Shown here one piece after another: positions 1 through 14,022 of a DNA stretch of 64,000 nucleotides. The notes beneath the pieces are model-generated. The model made no database searches, was not told where the DNA came from, and was given only the letters and a program-made list of their open reading frames with translations. Numbering within the stretch: position 1 is the stretch's first letter; each line of letters opens with the position of its first letter. Source of the DNA: Solobacterium sp. GTDB lineage: Bacteria > Bacillota_I > Bacilli_A > Erysipelotrichales > Erysipelotrichaceae. The stretch is from the NCBI GenBank assembly GCA_022486705.1, contig JAKVKC010000013.1, forward strand, positions 1-64,000, written 5' to 3'. The position numbers and the translations under genes were made by a program.

Positions 1-12
1 TTTGCTGACGAA

Positions 13-44
13 CGAAAAAAAAGAGAGAAACGAGTCTCTCTCTT
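13..44 (-). terminator. rrn operon terminator
   Basis: Read on the minus strand, an inverted repeat of AAGAGAGA-type arms is followed directly by an eight-T run. It lies just after the 5S 3' end and is the expected intrinsic terminator of the rRNA operon. Confidence 0.85.
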
Positions 45-45
45 T

Positions 46-152
46 GACCTGGCAGCGAGCTTGATTCACCCGAAGGCTATTTCAGCCGCGGGAGTGCTTG
101 ACTTCTGTGTTCGGGATGGGAACAGGTATGACCACTCCGCTATAACCACCAG
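46..152 (-). rRNA. rrf: 5S ribosomal RNA
   Basis: The reverse complement carries the typical 5S segments, including the loop around GGAACAGGTATGACC (plus-strand reading) and the terminal helix halves. It is last in the 16S-23S-5S order and is followed by an intrinsic terminator. It is about 107 nt as judged by eye, and ends may be off by a few bases. Confidence 0.93.
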
Positions 153-188
153 ATATGCAGTATATCTACTGCTTCAGTGAATTTTACA

Positions 189-210
189 TTCCCTGAAAAC
201 TGAATAACAA
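189..210 (-). other. 23S rRNA processing stem, 3' arm
   Basis: The segment containing TGAAAACTGAATAACAA (plus strand) matches the segment at 3328-3351 in inverse orientation. The two arms can pair across the whole 23S gene, forming the long duplex from which an RNase III-type enzyme releases pre-23S. The pairing is seen in the sequence; the role is known for bacterial rrn operons. Confidence 0.8.
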
Positions 211-266
211 TTTGACTTAACTCTTAGTCTTTCTTACTTCGTTGGACGTAGTTCTCTCGTGTGAAT

Positions 267-3172
<2,906 letters not shown>

Positions 3173-3327
3173 CTTGAGAACTGTTAACTATTTTCAGTAA
3201 ATATGCATTTACATGCAAACTTATATTTTTAGTTAATCTTTTGTTATCACAACTTTTCAGAAAGACCTTTCTCGATAATATCTTTTCTCATTTTACATTC
3301 GATAATTTCTTATCTGTTATGTCTTTC

Positions 3328-3351
3328 TTGTTATTCAGTTTTCAAAGAACG
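3328..3351 (-). other. 23S rRNA processing stem, 5' arm
   Basis: On the minus strand this reads CTTTGAAAACTGAATAACAA. It is complementary to the segment at 189-210 and precedes the 23S 5' end, so it forms the 23S excision duplex. Confidence 0.8.
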
Positions 3352-3376
3352 TCTGTTTCTGAGTTCGCTTTTAAGC

Positions 3377-3396
3377 TCCCTCAAAACTGAACAGGA
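3377..3396 (-). other. 16S rRNA processing stem, 3' arm
   Basis: On the minus strand this reads TCCTGTTCAGTTTTGAGG. It is complementary to the 16S leader arm at 5082-5101 (TTTGAAAACTGAACAGGA), so the two can form the pre-16S excision duplex. Confidence 0.8.
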
Positions 3397-3458
3397 TCTA
3401 ATCCTTAGAATAATCCACACGACCAAGTCCGAACGTGTTTGTACATCTTTCTCCTTAG

Positions 3459-4986
<1,528 letters not shown>

Positions 4987-5081
4987 GACTCTTTATCCAT
5001 CAGACTTCTTGTCTGATTTCTTTACATAAAATGTTGACGTTCGTTTATTAATAATGTGTGTGTTTTATTCTTTTTCTTATT

Positions 5082-5101
5082 TCCTGTTCAGTTTTCAAAG
5101 A
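5082..5101 (-). other. 16S rRNA leader: processing stem 5' arm
   Basis: On the minus strand CTCTTTGAAAACTGAACAGG lies between the rrn promoter and the 16S gene and pairs with 3377-3396. It is the 5' half of the pre-16S duplex. Confidence 0.8.
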
Positions 5102-5137
5102 GCTTCTCGCTCGCCTCTTCTCGAAGCGTGCTGATAA

Positions 5138-5166
5138 ATCATACCACATGACCTTTTCGCTGTCAA
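5138..5166 (-). promoter_or_regulatory. rrn promoter P2 (proximal)
   Basis: On the minus strand a perfect TTGACA (5161-5166) and TATGAT (5138-5143) are separated by 17 bp. An A/T-rich block just upstream (5167-5190) resembles an UP element. This is the strongest promoter visible before the 16S gene. Confidence 0.88.
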
Positions 5167-5261
5167 CAAATATTTTTCAAACATTTTTTAGCAGTTCCGT
5201 ACGAAATTCATTTCTGTTTTCCGTATGAATTGTGTTGACGCTTCACATCTGCGGCTCATTG

Positions 5262-5289
5262 ATATTACCACAGTTTCGGCTCCGTGCAA
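5262..5289 (-). promoter_or_regulatory. rrn promoter P1 (distal)
   Basis: A second promoter-like pair on the minus strand, TTGCAC (5284-5289) and TAATAT (5262-5267) with a 16-bp spacer, lies about 120 bp upstream of P2. Tandem rrn promoters are common in Bacillota. Confidence 0.6.
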
Positions 5290-5383
5290 CAATTATTTTC
5301 ATTTATTTTCAAAGTATTTTGTGTATGCGCTTTCTTTCTTGGCACTATCATGCATGCATATATACAGTATATTAGAGCCCATA

Positions 5384-5431
5384 ATAAAACCGCAGTGAGC
5401 TCGGCTTGCATCAAGCCTCTCTACAGCGGTC
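5384..5431 (-). terminator. Terminator of the giant secreted-protein gene
   Basis: On the minus strand ACCGC...AGGCTTG-ATG-CAAGCC...GCGGT folds into a long interrupted hairpin followed by TTTTATTA. It lies about 40 nt after the stop codon at 5468 and separates this gene from the rrn promoters. Confidence 0.7.
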
Positions 5432-5467
5432 TTATACTATCTATTGAATAAATGACGATGATCGTCT

Positions 5468-8400
5468 TCAGCCCGTTACTGCCGGATGGACACTGCGGCA
5501 TCCTGTATCCACGACCACATAGCCATCATCATCTGCCCCGCTCGCTACATACAATTCATATGTATAAGTAACGATATTGCTAGGTTCATATCCATCTTTC
5601 ACGGCAACTGCCTTAACTGTATATTTCCATGTTTCACCTTTAACTGCATTCAGCTGGATAATACCCTCATAACGTGTGCTTTGTGCGTCAGGATCACTGC
5701 CGTCAAGAGTGTAATAGATATCTGCATTCGGCGTATCACTTGTCAATTCAAGAAATATTGTTCCTTCATATCGGCCAGATGCATAGGACGCAGCTGGATC
5801 TGCAGCCGATGCATGCGCGTCAAGCGTTATGTTATATGTAGTTATATCACTTGCCGGGCATCCTTCCTTAACAGCGATTGCTTTGATAACATAGTCGTTC
5901 ACTTTCCCGTCTTCTTCCGCCAGAGGAATAGCTGCCGAATAGAGTGTACCGTTCGTTACGGTCTGTTCTTCTTCAAGAGAGAACGTATTGATCTCATTTG
6001 GCTCCGGGTCACTTCCATCAAGCGTGTAGTAGATAGATGCTCCCTTAGTAGCGCTTGCCAGCTCCAAATTCAAGGACTGTCTATAATGCCCTGAAGCATA
6101 AGATGATATCGGAGAAGCAACTTTCTTAGCATTCACTGTCACATCCACACTGACTTCCTTACTGATTGAAGGGTCATCATCGACTTCATCTGGCAATGTT
6201 AGATTTCCCTTCACTGTAAAGGTCTGTTTTCCTGTTTGGGTCGGATCATAGTCTAAAGAGTTCAGATCCCACGCCACATCAGCATAATAGTACTTGCCAT
6301 CTTCAGCTTTAATCTGAGCCTTTTCTGACAGCGGCAAATCTCCAGGAAGTGTCCCATTATCAATATTCGTTATTGCAGAAATTGCGCTGATGTTCGTAAT
6401 TTTTGGTTTCTGTGTTTTATAAATGTAATCTATAACGCATGGATATTGTAGTCCATCAAAGATAATACTTTCTTCAGGTAAAGCTGTATCATGTATCAAT
6501 ACAGTCGTGTCCGAATTTATGGAATACAGCGTTTGATTCTCAGGCTTATCAACCTCAGTATTAATTAGGACTAACAATTCATATTCGCTTGCATATTGTA
6601 CTTTTTCATCCGTATTCAGCCAGAAGCCCCAAGCAAAGTCCCCTGTAATATTTTTTTCAATAGTACTAGCAACAGGTAGATCCACTGAGCTTCCATCTGC
6701 ATAGGTCAGCTTGCATACTATGTTTGCAAATAAAGGATATCCCAAATATCCACTTGGGAATGTACTGCCAATAGATGGGTTTGGATCGACATTTCTGAAT
6801 TCCACTTTTGTTACAATAGGAACATAGTTTGCCTGAATCGAAATATTCTTTGTGACTGTGCCCGGGATCTTAAATGTAATTGCTGAATCAGATGTATTGC
6901 TTAATTCAATACCTTCTGTTTCATTGATCGTCCAACTTCTAAAATCTTCATTCTCAATAAATGGTGCTACTAATGTAGTCAATCCATCTTCAGTAATATC
7001 TTCTACATTATACGTAAGACTAGATTGAACGCCATCGGTATCTGGATCTATATCAAGGTCTTTACTTATTGGATCGCTATCGAGTTTATCATACGTCTTT
7101 CTCTTATCTACATAATTCACAGTGATTGTCTGTGGATAATTGATCGTATATCTGAAGGTTGCCGTTTCACTAGATGTCCCATCTTTCACAGCTATCGCCT
7201 TGATTGTATAAGCATTTTCAGTATTTAAATCTATCTTTTTTGCAGCATCATATAGATGATCATTATCTACAGTTGGAGTATTTCCATCGATTGTGTAGTA
7301 AATCGTTGCTCCAGTCTCAGCAAACAGCGATACTTTCTGATCCGTCTTATAAGCTGTACCACTTGGCAACTCTGGCAAATCTGCCGTTGGCCTTGCTACT
7401 GTTACAGCCTCTTCATTGACATCTGCATATACCTTCTTGTCATCCAGCCCACTCAAATCAACTTCTATGCCTTTAGTGTTGGTGCCAAGTGTCCCGGTCA
7501 TCACGTATGAACCAGCTGTGCCAGCCTCAAATGATAAAGTATCCCAGTTCGTTACATTGTATTCAATATCACCTGTCTTGGTCTGGACCATTACAGTACT
7601 TGGTAACATCTGCTTCAGTTGATCTATCGTCGTGGAAGTTGTCACATTGATCGTACTTTTAGCAATGCCTGTCGCTGTCGGCATGAAAGTGAAATCACGG
7701 GATACCTTAACCAGATTGCTGTATATACGCTGCGAAACATTACTGTCCTGTTCTGATGTTTTTCCGTTAACAGAAATCTTCAGATTATTCTTATCAAACG
7801 TAAAGGACGCAATCGCAAGGGCAGCATCTTCATCCTTCAGATATTGAATCACGTTAAAAGCAGCCGTAGCAGTTGTCTTGTTGACATCTTTCTGATTCCA
7901 AGAAACAAACATTGGTTTTAACCAATCTTTATTTACATTATTTCCATACGCATTGCAGGCATCTGTATAATCCCCACTATTGCAATAGCCAGCACTGGTA
8001 TAATATTGATCTCCCATTTTGACCATCCACTCCGCATGCAAGTTTTGTTCGGCATCTGGAGAACCATACTTCAGATCAATTTCTGTAATCAGAGATTCAT
8101 ATACTGCTGTTGCATGAACATTATAATTTGGCACCCTAAATGATGTCGCTTGATCTAACTTTTCGTCTCTGCCCGTTACAGGATTTATTTCCAAAAGCGT
8201 ATCTGTCACATCTGTTCCATCATCTTTTGTCAATTTCCAATGATTAAATTTCACACTTGCTGCACTTGTTGGATTAGTTGCCTCTATAGATGAGAGCTGA
8301 CCTTCGGCACAGGAATCAGCTCTATATAGAATTGTCCCATTATTTCCCGGTATATCTATATGTGTATAAATAAGCACTTTCTGCGTTTGGTAAATTGAAT

Positions 8401-11400
8401 ATTTAAAGATTCGTTTCTTCACCTGCCCATCTTTCTTAGCATATGCAAATACGCGATAATTCATATCCGTAGACATATTTTGTGGCAGTTCAAAAGCCCC
8501 AGTATATTTTTTTGCTTGTTGCCAGCACCAACTGTCAGGCTGCTGATATGAATTTGATACGTAATAGTAAATTTCAGCATCAGCTGGCGAAGCTGTAAGT
8601 TTGACATTGGATAGTGCTTTTGAATACTCACCTTCGTCTATATTCGAAACTGGTGCCTCCAGTTCTTTTTCAGTAGCCGGAACGATACCATCATGATTCT
8701 GATAGTAAGAATCGCTCGCTCTCATCCAAGAGAAGTCCACTTCTGGATAATGGGCCTGCAAGATGGTATCCGCATTTGTTGCAAGCGTAGCCAGCAGACG
8801 ATTCTCGGTCGTGTCATAATCCCACGCAACAAAATAGAATAAACGCCACAATAATGGAGGCAGGTACTGATTCAGCTTATCACATGCGTCCTTCGATATC
8901 AGTGATCCAGGCCCGCTTGTATTATCTGCAATAAGCATGCGTATTTTATAAATGATCCATGGCTTGCAGGTACTTATGAGTGGATCCGTGCCCATTTCCA
9001 AATTTAGCCAACCAGTGCTTAGCAATCCGCCAATCACATCCTGATAGAGATCATCAAGAGATAAGTTATTTAGACTACTTATAGGCAAGTTCATAAACGC
9101 GGTTGCCGCTGCTGACATATATTTTGCCATCACATCGCTAGGCGCCGTTTGAACCAAAGCAATAATTTCACGTAATGCTGTCTGCAGGCTGGAATACTGT
9201 GAATCAGTGAATACTGGATTTGTATTCGCATAGAATTCTCTTCCGCTCGTGCCAGAACCATCACCCTTATAGAATAAATTTGTCATTGTATATTGAATCG
9301 CATCAACGAGTACTTTATTATAATTCGCAACAGAGCTGTATGCAGATGTTTGATCCTTACTAATAAGACTCGTTCCTCTCATGATTTTGGATAGTGTATT
9401 AAGTGCATCAACTCCGTACAAATTATTATAGTCTTCTGTCCAGGATGCAATTTTGCCAAATATGCCAGACAATACACCGCCGGAGAAATATGCCATCGTT
9501 GCAGATTCAATCTGATCACTGAAGGTAATTGAACTGTTGACAGCACCAAGCTGTTTCATCATTTCCGCTTTCAGGCTCTCATAATCTGCATCTCCAACAT
9601 TTCCTGTAAATAGATCATGCTGTTCACCATAGCGTGCGAAAAGATTTACACCAGCCATGCTTGTCGGTGCGACCAGCGGAACAATATCGTTTGGATTGAT
9701 CATGTTTTTGATATTCATATAGCCTGTAGTTCCATACACACCGCCCTGCGGTGCTTCCAGACAATATGCAAATACTCGTTTCCCATCAATATCATAACGA
9801 TCATTCAATCTCTTCGCGGTCAGATTGGCCACTGCTCCGGCACGGCTGAACCCAGCAATCCAAAACTTGATGGTATGATTTTCTACAGCATCCTGAAGAT
9901 CCTCATTGGCAAGATAGCCAATGATCTCATTCATTACAATAGTTGCTGAATCTGAAAATCCTTTATGCTCTCCCGTTGCGCCAAGAGTCACATTGCTGGC
10001 CCACTCTGCACCATATCCAGCCCCACGGAGCCCAACTGCAACTAAAGTAGATCCATCAGAAAGTGTTTTGTGCGCCATTGCCACGCCCATGGTATCAGTC
10101 TCAGGTTCTTTCTGAAAGTCTTCATTCGCATAGAAATCTTTCATACCAATATCAGTGAACATTTCTTCTACATTCTTCGATTTCGTTTCATAGCTTGATC
10201 CGCTTGAATTAGCTCCGAAGGATGCCATTGCCATGCATATAGAAAGAGTCGCCAAATGCTCATTATAGTCATTGGCATCACCGTTGGAATCTGCTCCGGT
10301 GCCTTTCATGAAATAACCATCGCTGTAATAATATGTTGCCGCTCGATCCGCAGATGATCCTGACGCAGAAGCATACATAAAGGTACCTTTCTGCAATGTT
10401 TGACCATTAAATGTTTCCGGTACAGCTGTTTCCTCCACTGTTCCCTGCACCATATGAATCCGCGGATCATCGTCATAAGAAGGCGAATAGGCAAGAACAT
10501 ATCCAGTATTATCCGCGACTAGCTGTCCAATGGCAATTCCTGGTGCCACAGTGCTTGTCGTATTCCGTGCAACGACAAAACGGTTTGGGCTTTGAGCATC
10601 AACATGGATCACTGAGCCTGCCGCAACCTCATATGGAGATATCAGCGGTGCAGTCGAGCACAGATAAAGGTTGCCGCCGGCGTAGCTAGCTGTATTATCC
10701 TGTACAACGATCACTTTATTAGGCCCAAGCGTAACTTGGCTATAATCATCCACATAACCGCCGCCGCCTTTATATGCTGAATTCCCTGTTACTGTCGCAC
10801 CAATCAAGCTCAAGTTGCAATCTCTGAGAACAAAAATGCCGCCGCCATTGCTCGATGCATTGTTGCCGATAATACTCGCCCCATCGATTTTGGTGGAGCC
10901 TGAATGCTTATCTTCTGAGTAGATGCCGCCGCCATTGCTTGCTCGATTGCCTGTGATTTCACCACTGATCGTGCTGGCGCCATTTATTGCCGCAATTCCG
11001 CCACCATTGTTTGCTGTATTATTTGAAATTTTTCCTGACGTGAAAATCAACGCATCGCCGCCTTGATTCGTATCAATATAGATACCGCCGCCATTGTCTG
11101 CATGGTTGCCGGAAATAGTGCCGCCGGAAATAGTGGCGACGCCATTATGAATCAGGATGCCACCGCCGTTGGAATTTTCTGCTGTATTATCACAAACGCT
11201 TCCGGAATACATGTTGAAGACCGAAGACAGTGAATTCAGAGTGACACCGCCGCCGCCAGCTGTGGAATCATTTCCTGTGATTCTGCCATCCCGCAGTTCA
11301 AATAACCCGTCCTCAATCTTGACACCACTATCACGTCCCCCCGCAATAGCACCCTCTTTACGATTTGAGCTGTCAAAAACTGATAAACTGCATCCTTTAT

Positions 11401-11803
11401 CAACTAATATCACTTCTTCATCTTCTGTGCTGAATTCTGTACGAACAATCGCCTTGCCATTCAGATCCACCATCAAATTATAATAGGTTGAATCTGCCAC
11501 CAAGACATCACTCGTACTCCAGTTCTCATAAAGCTTCAGCACTAAAGACGTTTGATCATTGGAATCAGCTATATGGTATGTTACGAATTCTTGCCATATG
11601 TCCTCCATTGTCTGAGGATCCGTTCTTTTATATACAATCACTCTAGATCCATCTGTTATGGTGGCCCGTATCGTATCTGGATTTACTGTCATCGTCTCAT
11701 TCAGGCTTATTGCATTTACACTGACAGGCATCAGTGTAAACGCCATAATAAAAGCAAGGATCCCGGTGACAATTCTGCGTGTCAGTGTTCTTAAATAGTT
11801 CAT
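5468..11803 (-). CDS. Giant secreted beta-helix / serine-hydrolase-like / chitobiase-C-domain protein
   Basis: This 2111-residue exported protein has a Sec signal peptide (basic start MNYLRTLTRR, hydrophobic core, likely cleavage after VNA about residue 31). Residues about 130-400 are an Asn/Gly-rich right-handed beta-helix with repeated GGGI turns. Residues about 480-1040 resemble an alpha/beta-hydrolase: AGFSRAGA around Ser653, NPNDIVP with Asp706 and NHDGIVP with His1037 are candidate catalytic residues. The C-terminal half holds Ig-like segments and at least three chitobiase-C-terminal-like repeats with the IYYT(L/I)DG motif (about 1500, 1925, 2035), and a related one near 1060. There is no LPXTG, choline-binding or SLH anchor, and the end (about residues 2095-2111) is not domain-like, so the protein may be released or clipped. 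RBS GAGGTAG precedes the ATG. Adhesion or glycan/lipid degradation is inference. Confidence 0.85.
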   Translation of the reverse strand: MNYLRTLTRRIVTGILAFIMAFTLMPVSVNAISLNETMTVNPDTIRATITDGSRVIVYKRTDPQTMEDIWQEFVTYHIADSNDQTSLVLKLYENWSTSDVLVADSTYYNLMVDLNGKAIVRTEFSTEDEEVILVDKGCSLSVFDSSNRKEGAIAGGRDSGVKIEDGLFELRDGRITGNDSTAGGGGVTLNSLSSVFNMYSGSVCDNTAENSNGGGILIHNGVATISGGTISGNHADNGGGIYIDTNQGGDALIFTSGKISNNTANNGGGIAAINGASTISGEITGNRASNGGGIYSEDKHSGSTKIDGASIIGNNASSNGGGIFVLRDCNLSLIGATVTGNSAYKGGGGYVDDYSQVTLGPNKVIVVQDNTASYAGGNLYLCSTAPLISPYEVAAGSVIHVDAQSPNRFVVARNTTSTVAPGIAIGQLVADNTGYVLAYSPSYDDDPRIHMVQGTVEETAVPETFNGQTLQKGTFMYASASGSSADRAATYYYSDGYFMKGTGADSNGDANDYNEHLATLSICMAMASFGANSSGSSYETKSKNVEEMFTDIGMKDFYANEDFQKEPETDTMGVAMAHKTLSDGSTLVAVGLRGAGYGAEWASNVTLGATGEHKGFSDSATIVMNEIIGYLANEDLQDAVENHTIKFWIAGFSRAGAVANLTAKRLNDRYDIDGKRVFAYCLEAPQGGVYGTTGYMNIKNMINPNDIVPLVAPTSMAGVNLFARYGEQHDLFTGNVGDADYESLKAEMMKQLGAVNSSITFSDQIESATMAYFSGGVLSGIFGKIASWTEDYNNLYGVDALNTLSKIMRGTSLISKDQTSAYSSVANYNKVLVDAIQYTMTNLFYKGDGSGTSGREFYANTNPVFTDSQYSSLQTALREIIALVQTAPSDVMAKYMSAAATAFMNLPISSLNNLSLDDLYQDVIGGLLSTGWLNLEMGTDPLISTCKPWIIYKIRMLIADNTSGPGSLISKDACDKLNQYLPPLLWRLFYFVAWDYDTTENRLLATLATNADTILQAHYPEVDFSWMRASDSYYQNHDGIVPATEKELEAPVSNIDEGEYSKALSNVKLTASPADAEIYYYVSNSYQQPDSWCWQQAKKYTGAFELPQNMSTDMNYRVFAYAKKDGQVKKRIFKYSIYQTQKVLIYTHIDIPGNNGTILYRADSCAEGQLSSIEATNPTSAASVKFNHWKLTKDDGTDVTDTLLEINPVTGRDEKLDQATSFRVPNYNVHATAVYESLITEIDLKYGSPDAEQNLHAEWMVKMGDQYYTSAGYCNSGDYTDACNAYGNNVNKDWLKPMFVSWNQKDVNKTTATAAFNVIQYLKDEDAALAIASFTFDKNNLKISVNGKTSEQDSNVSQRIYSNLVKVSRDFTFMPTATGIAKSTINVTTSTTIDQLKQMLPSTVMVQTKTGDIEYNVTNWDTLSFEAGTAGSYVMTGTLGTNTKGIEVDLSGLDDKKVYADVNEEAVTVARPTADLPELPSGTAYKTDQKVSLFAETGATIYYTIDGNTPTVDNDHLYDAAKKIDLNTENAYTIKAIAVKDGTSSETATFRYTINYPQTITVNYVDKRKTYDKLDSDPISKDLDIDPDTDGVQSSLTYNVEDITEDGLTTLVAPFIENEDFRSWTINETEGIELSNTSDSAITFKIPGTVTKNISIQANYVPIVTKVEFRNVDPNPSIGSTFPSGYLGYPLFANIVCKLTYADGSSVDLPVASTIEKNITGDFAWGFWLNTDEKVQYASEYELLVLINTEVDKPENQTLYSINSDTTVLIHDTALPEESIIFDGLQYPCVIDYIYKTQKPKITNISAISAITNIDNGTLPGDLPLSEKAQIKAEDGKYYYADVAWDLNSLDYDPTQTGKQTFTVKGNLTLPDEVDDDPSISKEVSVDVTVNAKKVASPISSYASGHYRQSLNLELASATKGASIYYTLDGSDPEPNEINTFSLEEEQTVTNGTLYSAAIPLAEEDGKVNDYVIKAIAVKEGCPASDITTYNITLDAHASAADPAASYASGRYEGTIFLELTSDTPNADIYYTLDGSDPDAQSTRYEGIIQLNAVKGETWKYTVKAVAVKDGYEPSNIVTYTYELYVASGADDDGYVVVDTGCRSVHPAVTG

Positions 11804-11950
11804 AGACTTTCTACCTCGAAATCATTTCCTTAAAGCAATTTGTCGGTTCATCAATGCAATTTTATTTTTCTGAAACATATTTCTTAATAATAAGTTTACC
11901 ATACCCCTTTCTTTTCATGATTTTCAAACTGAGCATTACTCTTTCATACT

Positions 11951-11978
11951 CAAAAAGTCCTCTTATTCAGAGGACTTT
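11951..11978 (-). terminator. glmS terminator
   Basis: On the minus strand AAGTCCTCT-GAATA-AGAGGACTT is a perfect 9-bp stem followed by TTTT. It lies 27 nt beyond the glmS stop. Confidence 0.9.
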
Positions 11979-12005
11979 GCTTGCTGCATATCAATAGAAT
12001 TCGGT

Positions 12006-13844
12006 TTATTCGACTGTAACTGATTTCGCCAGGTTCCTTGGCTTATCCACATTCAATCCTTTGGCAACACTGAGATAGTAGCCCAGCAGCTGCAGCGGGA
12101 TAATAGCGAGCGATGTTGTGAAGTGCTCATCTGTCTTTGGAATATAGACGACAAAGTCGGCCGTATCCTCAATGCTGTAATTGCCATAGTTTGTCAGGCC
12201 CATCAGATACGCACCTCTGGACTTTACTTCTACCATATTTGATCTCGTCTTCTCATACAGATGCGACTGTGTTGCCACACCGACGACCAGCGTGCCATTT
12301 TCGATCAGCGAGATCGGGCCATGCTTGATCTCACCAGCAGCGTATGCCTCTGAATGCACATAGGAGATCTCTTTCATCTTTAAAGAGCCTTCCAGAGAGA
12401 TTGCATAGTCGAGCCCTCTGCCGATAAAGTACATATCCTGTGCATTGGCGTACTTGGCAGCGAACCACTGGATGCGCTCTTTGTTTTCCAATACCTTCTG
12501 CATTTTGTCCGGCAGAGTCTTCATCTCCGCGATCAATGCATCATATTTCTTCACATCAATGCTGCTGCGATAGAAAGCCAATTGAATTGCCAGCGCATAG
12601 ATAGCAATCAGCTGTGCACTGTATGCCTTTGTTGTGGCAACCGCGATTTCCGGACCGGCCAATGTATATAAGATATGGTCTGCTTCTCTGGCAATGGAAG
12701 AGCCCACAACATTGACGATGGCCAAGGTCATGACATGGTTCTCTTTCGCCAAACGCAGTGCCGCTAATGAATCAGCCGTCTCACCTGACTGCGACACAAT
12801 GACCACCAGATCATTTTCATTCAGGATCGGGCGGCGGTATCTGAACTCTGAAGCCAGTTCTGTTCTGACGGGGATCCGCGCCAGGTCTTCAATCACATAC
12901 TGGCCAGCCACACCGACATGGTAGGCAGATCCGCAGGCAACAATATGGATGCGCTGGATCTTCTGGGCAGTTTTTTCATCGATGCCGACGCCGCTGAGAT
13001 CGATCTTGCCATCTTTGACCAGACTGCTGATCGTATCTGACACTGCCTTAGGCTGTTCATGGATCTCCTTGATCATGAAGTGCTCATATCCGCCGCGCTC
13101 GGCAGCGTTTGTATCCCATTGGACCTCGGTCGGTTCGATCGTCACTTCTCCTTGATCAATATCATAGAAGGAGACGGTGCCTTTGCCTAAGCGGGCTACC
13201 TGTTCATTGCCAATATAATAAACATTCTTTGTATATTTGATGATCGGTGTTACATCGGATGCTAAAAAAGATTCTCCCTTTTTGACACCAATGACCATCG
13301 GTGAATCTTTTCTTGCCGCAAAGATCTCTTCCGGAAAATCCTTGAACATGACAGCCAGCGCATAAGAACCGCGGATCCTCGTCATGGCATGGGTCAGCGA
13401 ATACAGCGGACCCTGGGCATATTTCTTATCATAATAATCAATTAATTTAATCGCTACTTCTGTATCTGTTTCGGAATAGAAGGTATAGCCATGGCGTGTC
13501 AGCTTTTCTTTCAGTTCCTGGTAGTTCTCAATGATGCCGTTATGCACGCCGATGACATTGTGATCATCGCTGCAGTGCGGATGTGCATTGTTCTCGGATG
13601 GTTCGCCATGCGTTGCCCATCTTGTATGGCCGATGCCGATCTGCCCCTTCAATGAATTTCCATTGTCTGTCTTTTCGGCTAAGATCTTCAGTCTGCCCTT
13701 TGCTTTGACAATCTCTGCGTCAGCCGTTCCATTTCTGACAGCCAATCCAGCCGAGTCATATCCGCGATATTCCAGCTTCGCCAATCCTTCTAACAGGATC
13801 GGTGCAGCTTCCATATTTCCATTGTATCCAACAATTCCACACAT
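12006..13844 (-). CDS. glmS: Glutamine-fructose-6-phosphate aminotransferase (isomerizing)
   Basis: GlmS makes glucosamine-6-phosphate from fructose-6-phosphate and glutamine, the first step to UDP-GlcNAc for peptidoglycan. The start is set at the ATG of MCGIVGYNG because the Cys after the removed Met is the glutaminase nucleophile and GGAGG lies 8 nt upstream; an ATG 15 nt further upstream is unlikely. The N-terminal class II amidotransferase domain (about 1-220, with HTRWATHG) is followed by two SIS domains (about 290-430 and 460-600) and the typical C-terminus KSVTVE. Length 612 aa is normal for the family. No glmS ribozyme core is visible in the 140 nt upstream, so regulation differs from Bacillus subtilis. 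It is monocistronic between two terminators. Confidence 0.97.
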   Translation of the reverse strand: MCGIVGYNGNMEAAPILLEGLAKLEYRGYDSAGLAVRNGTADAEIVKAKGRLKILAEKTDNGNSLKGQIGIGHTRWATHGEPSENNAHPHCSDDHNVIGVHNGIIENYQELKEKLTRHGYTFYSETDTEVAIKLIDYYDKKYAQGPLYSLTHAMTRIRGSYALAVMFKDFPEEIFAARKDSPMVIGVKKGESFLASDVTPIIKYTKNVYYIGNEQVARLGKGTVSFYDIDQGEVTIEPTEVQWDTNAAERGGYEHFMIKEIHEQPKAVSDTISSLVKDGKIDLSGVGIDEKTAQKIQRIHIVACGSAYHVGVAGQYVIEDLARIPVRTELASEFRYRRPILNENDLVVIVSQSGETADSLAALRLAKENHVMTLAIVNVVGSSIAREADHILYTLAGPEIAVATTKAYSAQLIAIYALAIQLAFYRSSIDVKKYDALIAEMKTLPDKMQKVLENKERIQWFAAKYANAQDMYFIGRGLDYAISLEGSLKMKEISYVHSEAYAAGEIKHGPISLIENGTLVVGVATQSHLYEKTRSNMVEVKSRGAYLMGLTNYGNYSIEDTADFVVYIPKTDEHFTTSLAIIPLQLLGYYLSVAKGLNVDKPRNLAKSVTVE

Positions 13845-13983
13845 ATAGAAAGCCTCCAATCAAGTGAAATTTTATCATCATCGTTTTCCCATGAAAAGAT
13901 TTTTTTCATGCCAGTTTTATCACAATTCATACTGAGCATCGTCCCTTTCTGTATCATGCATGCATAGTTTCTCTCTGCCGCAT

Positions 13984-14012
13984 AGAAAAAGAGCCCTATT
14001 TCTAGGACTCTC
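13984..14012 (-). terminator. rpoBC terminator
   Basis: On the minus strand AGAGTCCTA-GAAA-TAGGGCTCT is followed by TTTTTC, 10 nt after the rpoC stop. Confidence 0.88.
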
Positions 14013-14022
14013 TTCCATTGCA

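Larger units (their letters stand above)
3173..3458 (-). other. 16S-23S spacer without tRNA
   Basis: The roughly 285-nt AT-rich spacer contains no tRNA-like cloverleaf or CCA-adjacent acceptor sequence. It holds the 3' arm of the 16S processing stem (3377-3396) and the 5' arm of the 23S stem (3328-3351). Many Bacillota rrn copies carry tRNA-Ile/Ala here; this one does not. Confidence 0.8.

Noticed and set aside
3173-3458. tRNA gene in the 16S-23S spacer
   Set aside because: No cloverleaf-compatible sequence or T-loop GTTCRA motif in place.
13845-13985. glmS ribozyme upstream of glmS
   Set aside because: The conserved ribozyme core sequences are not present in the short upstream region.
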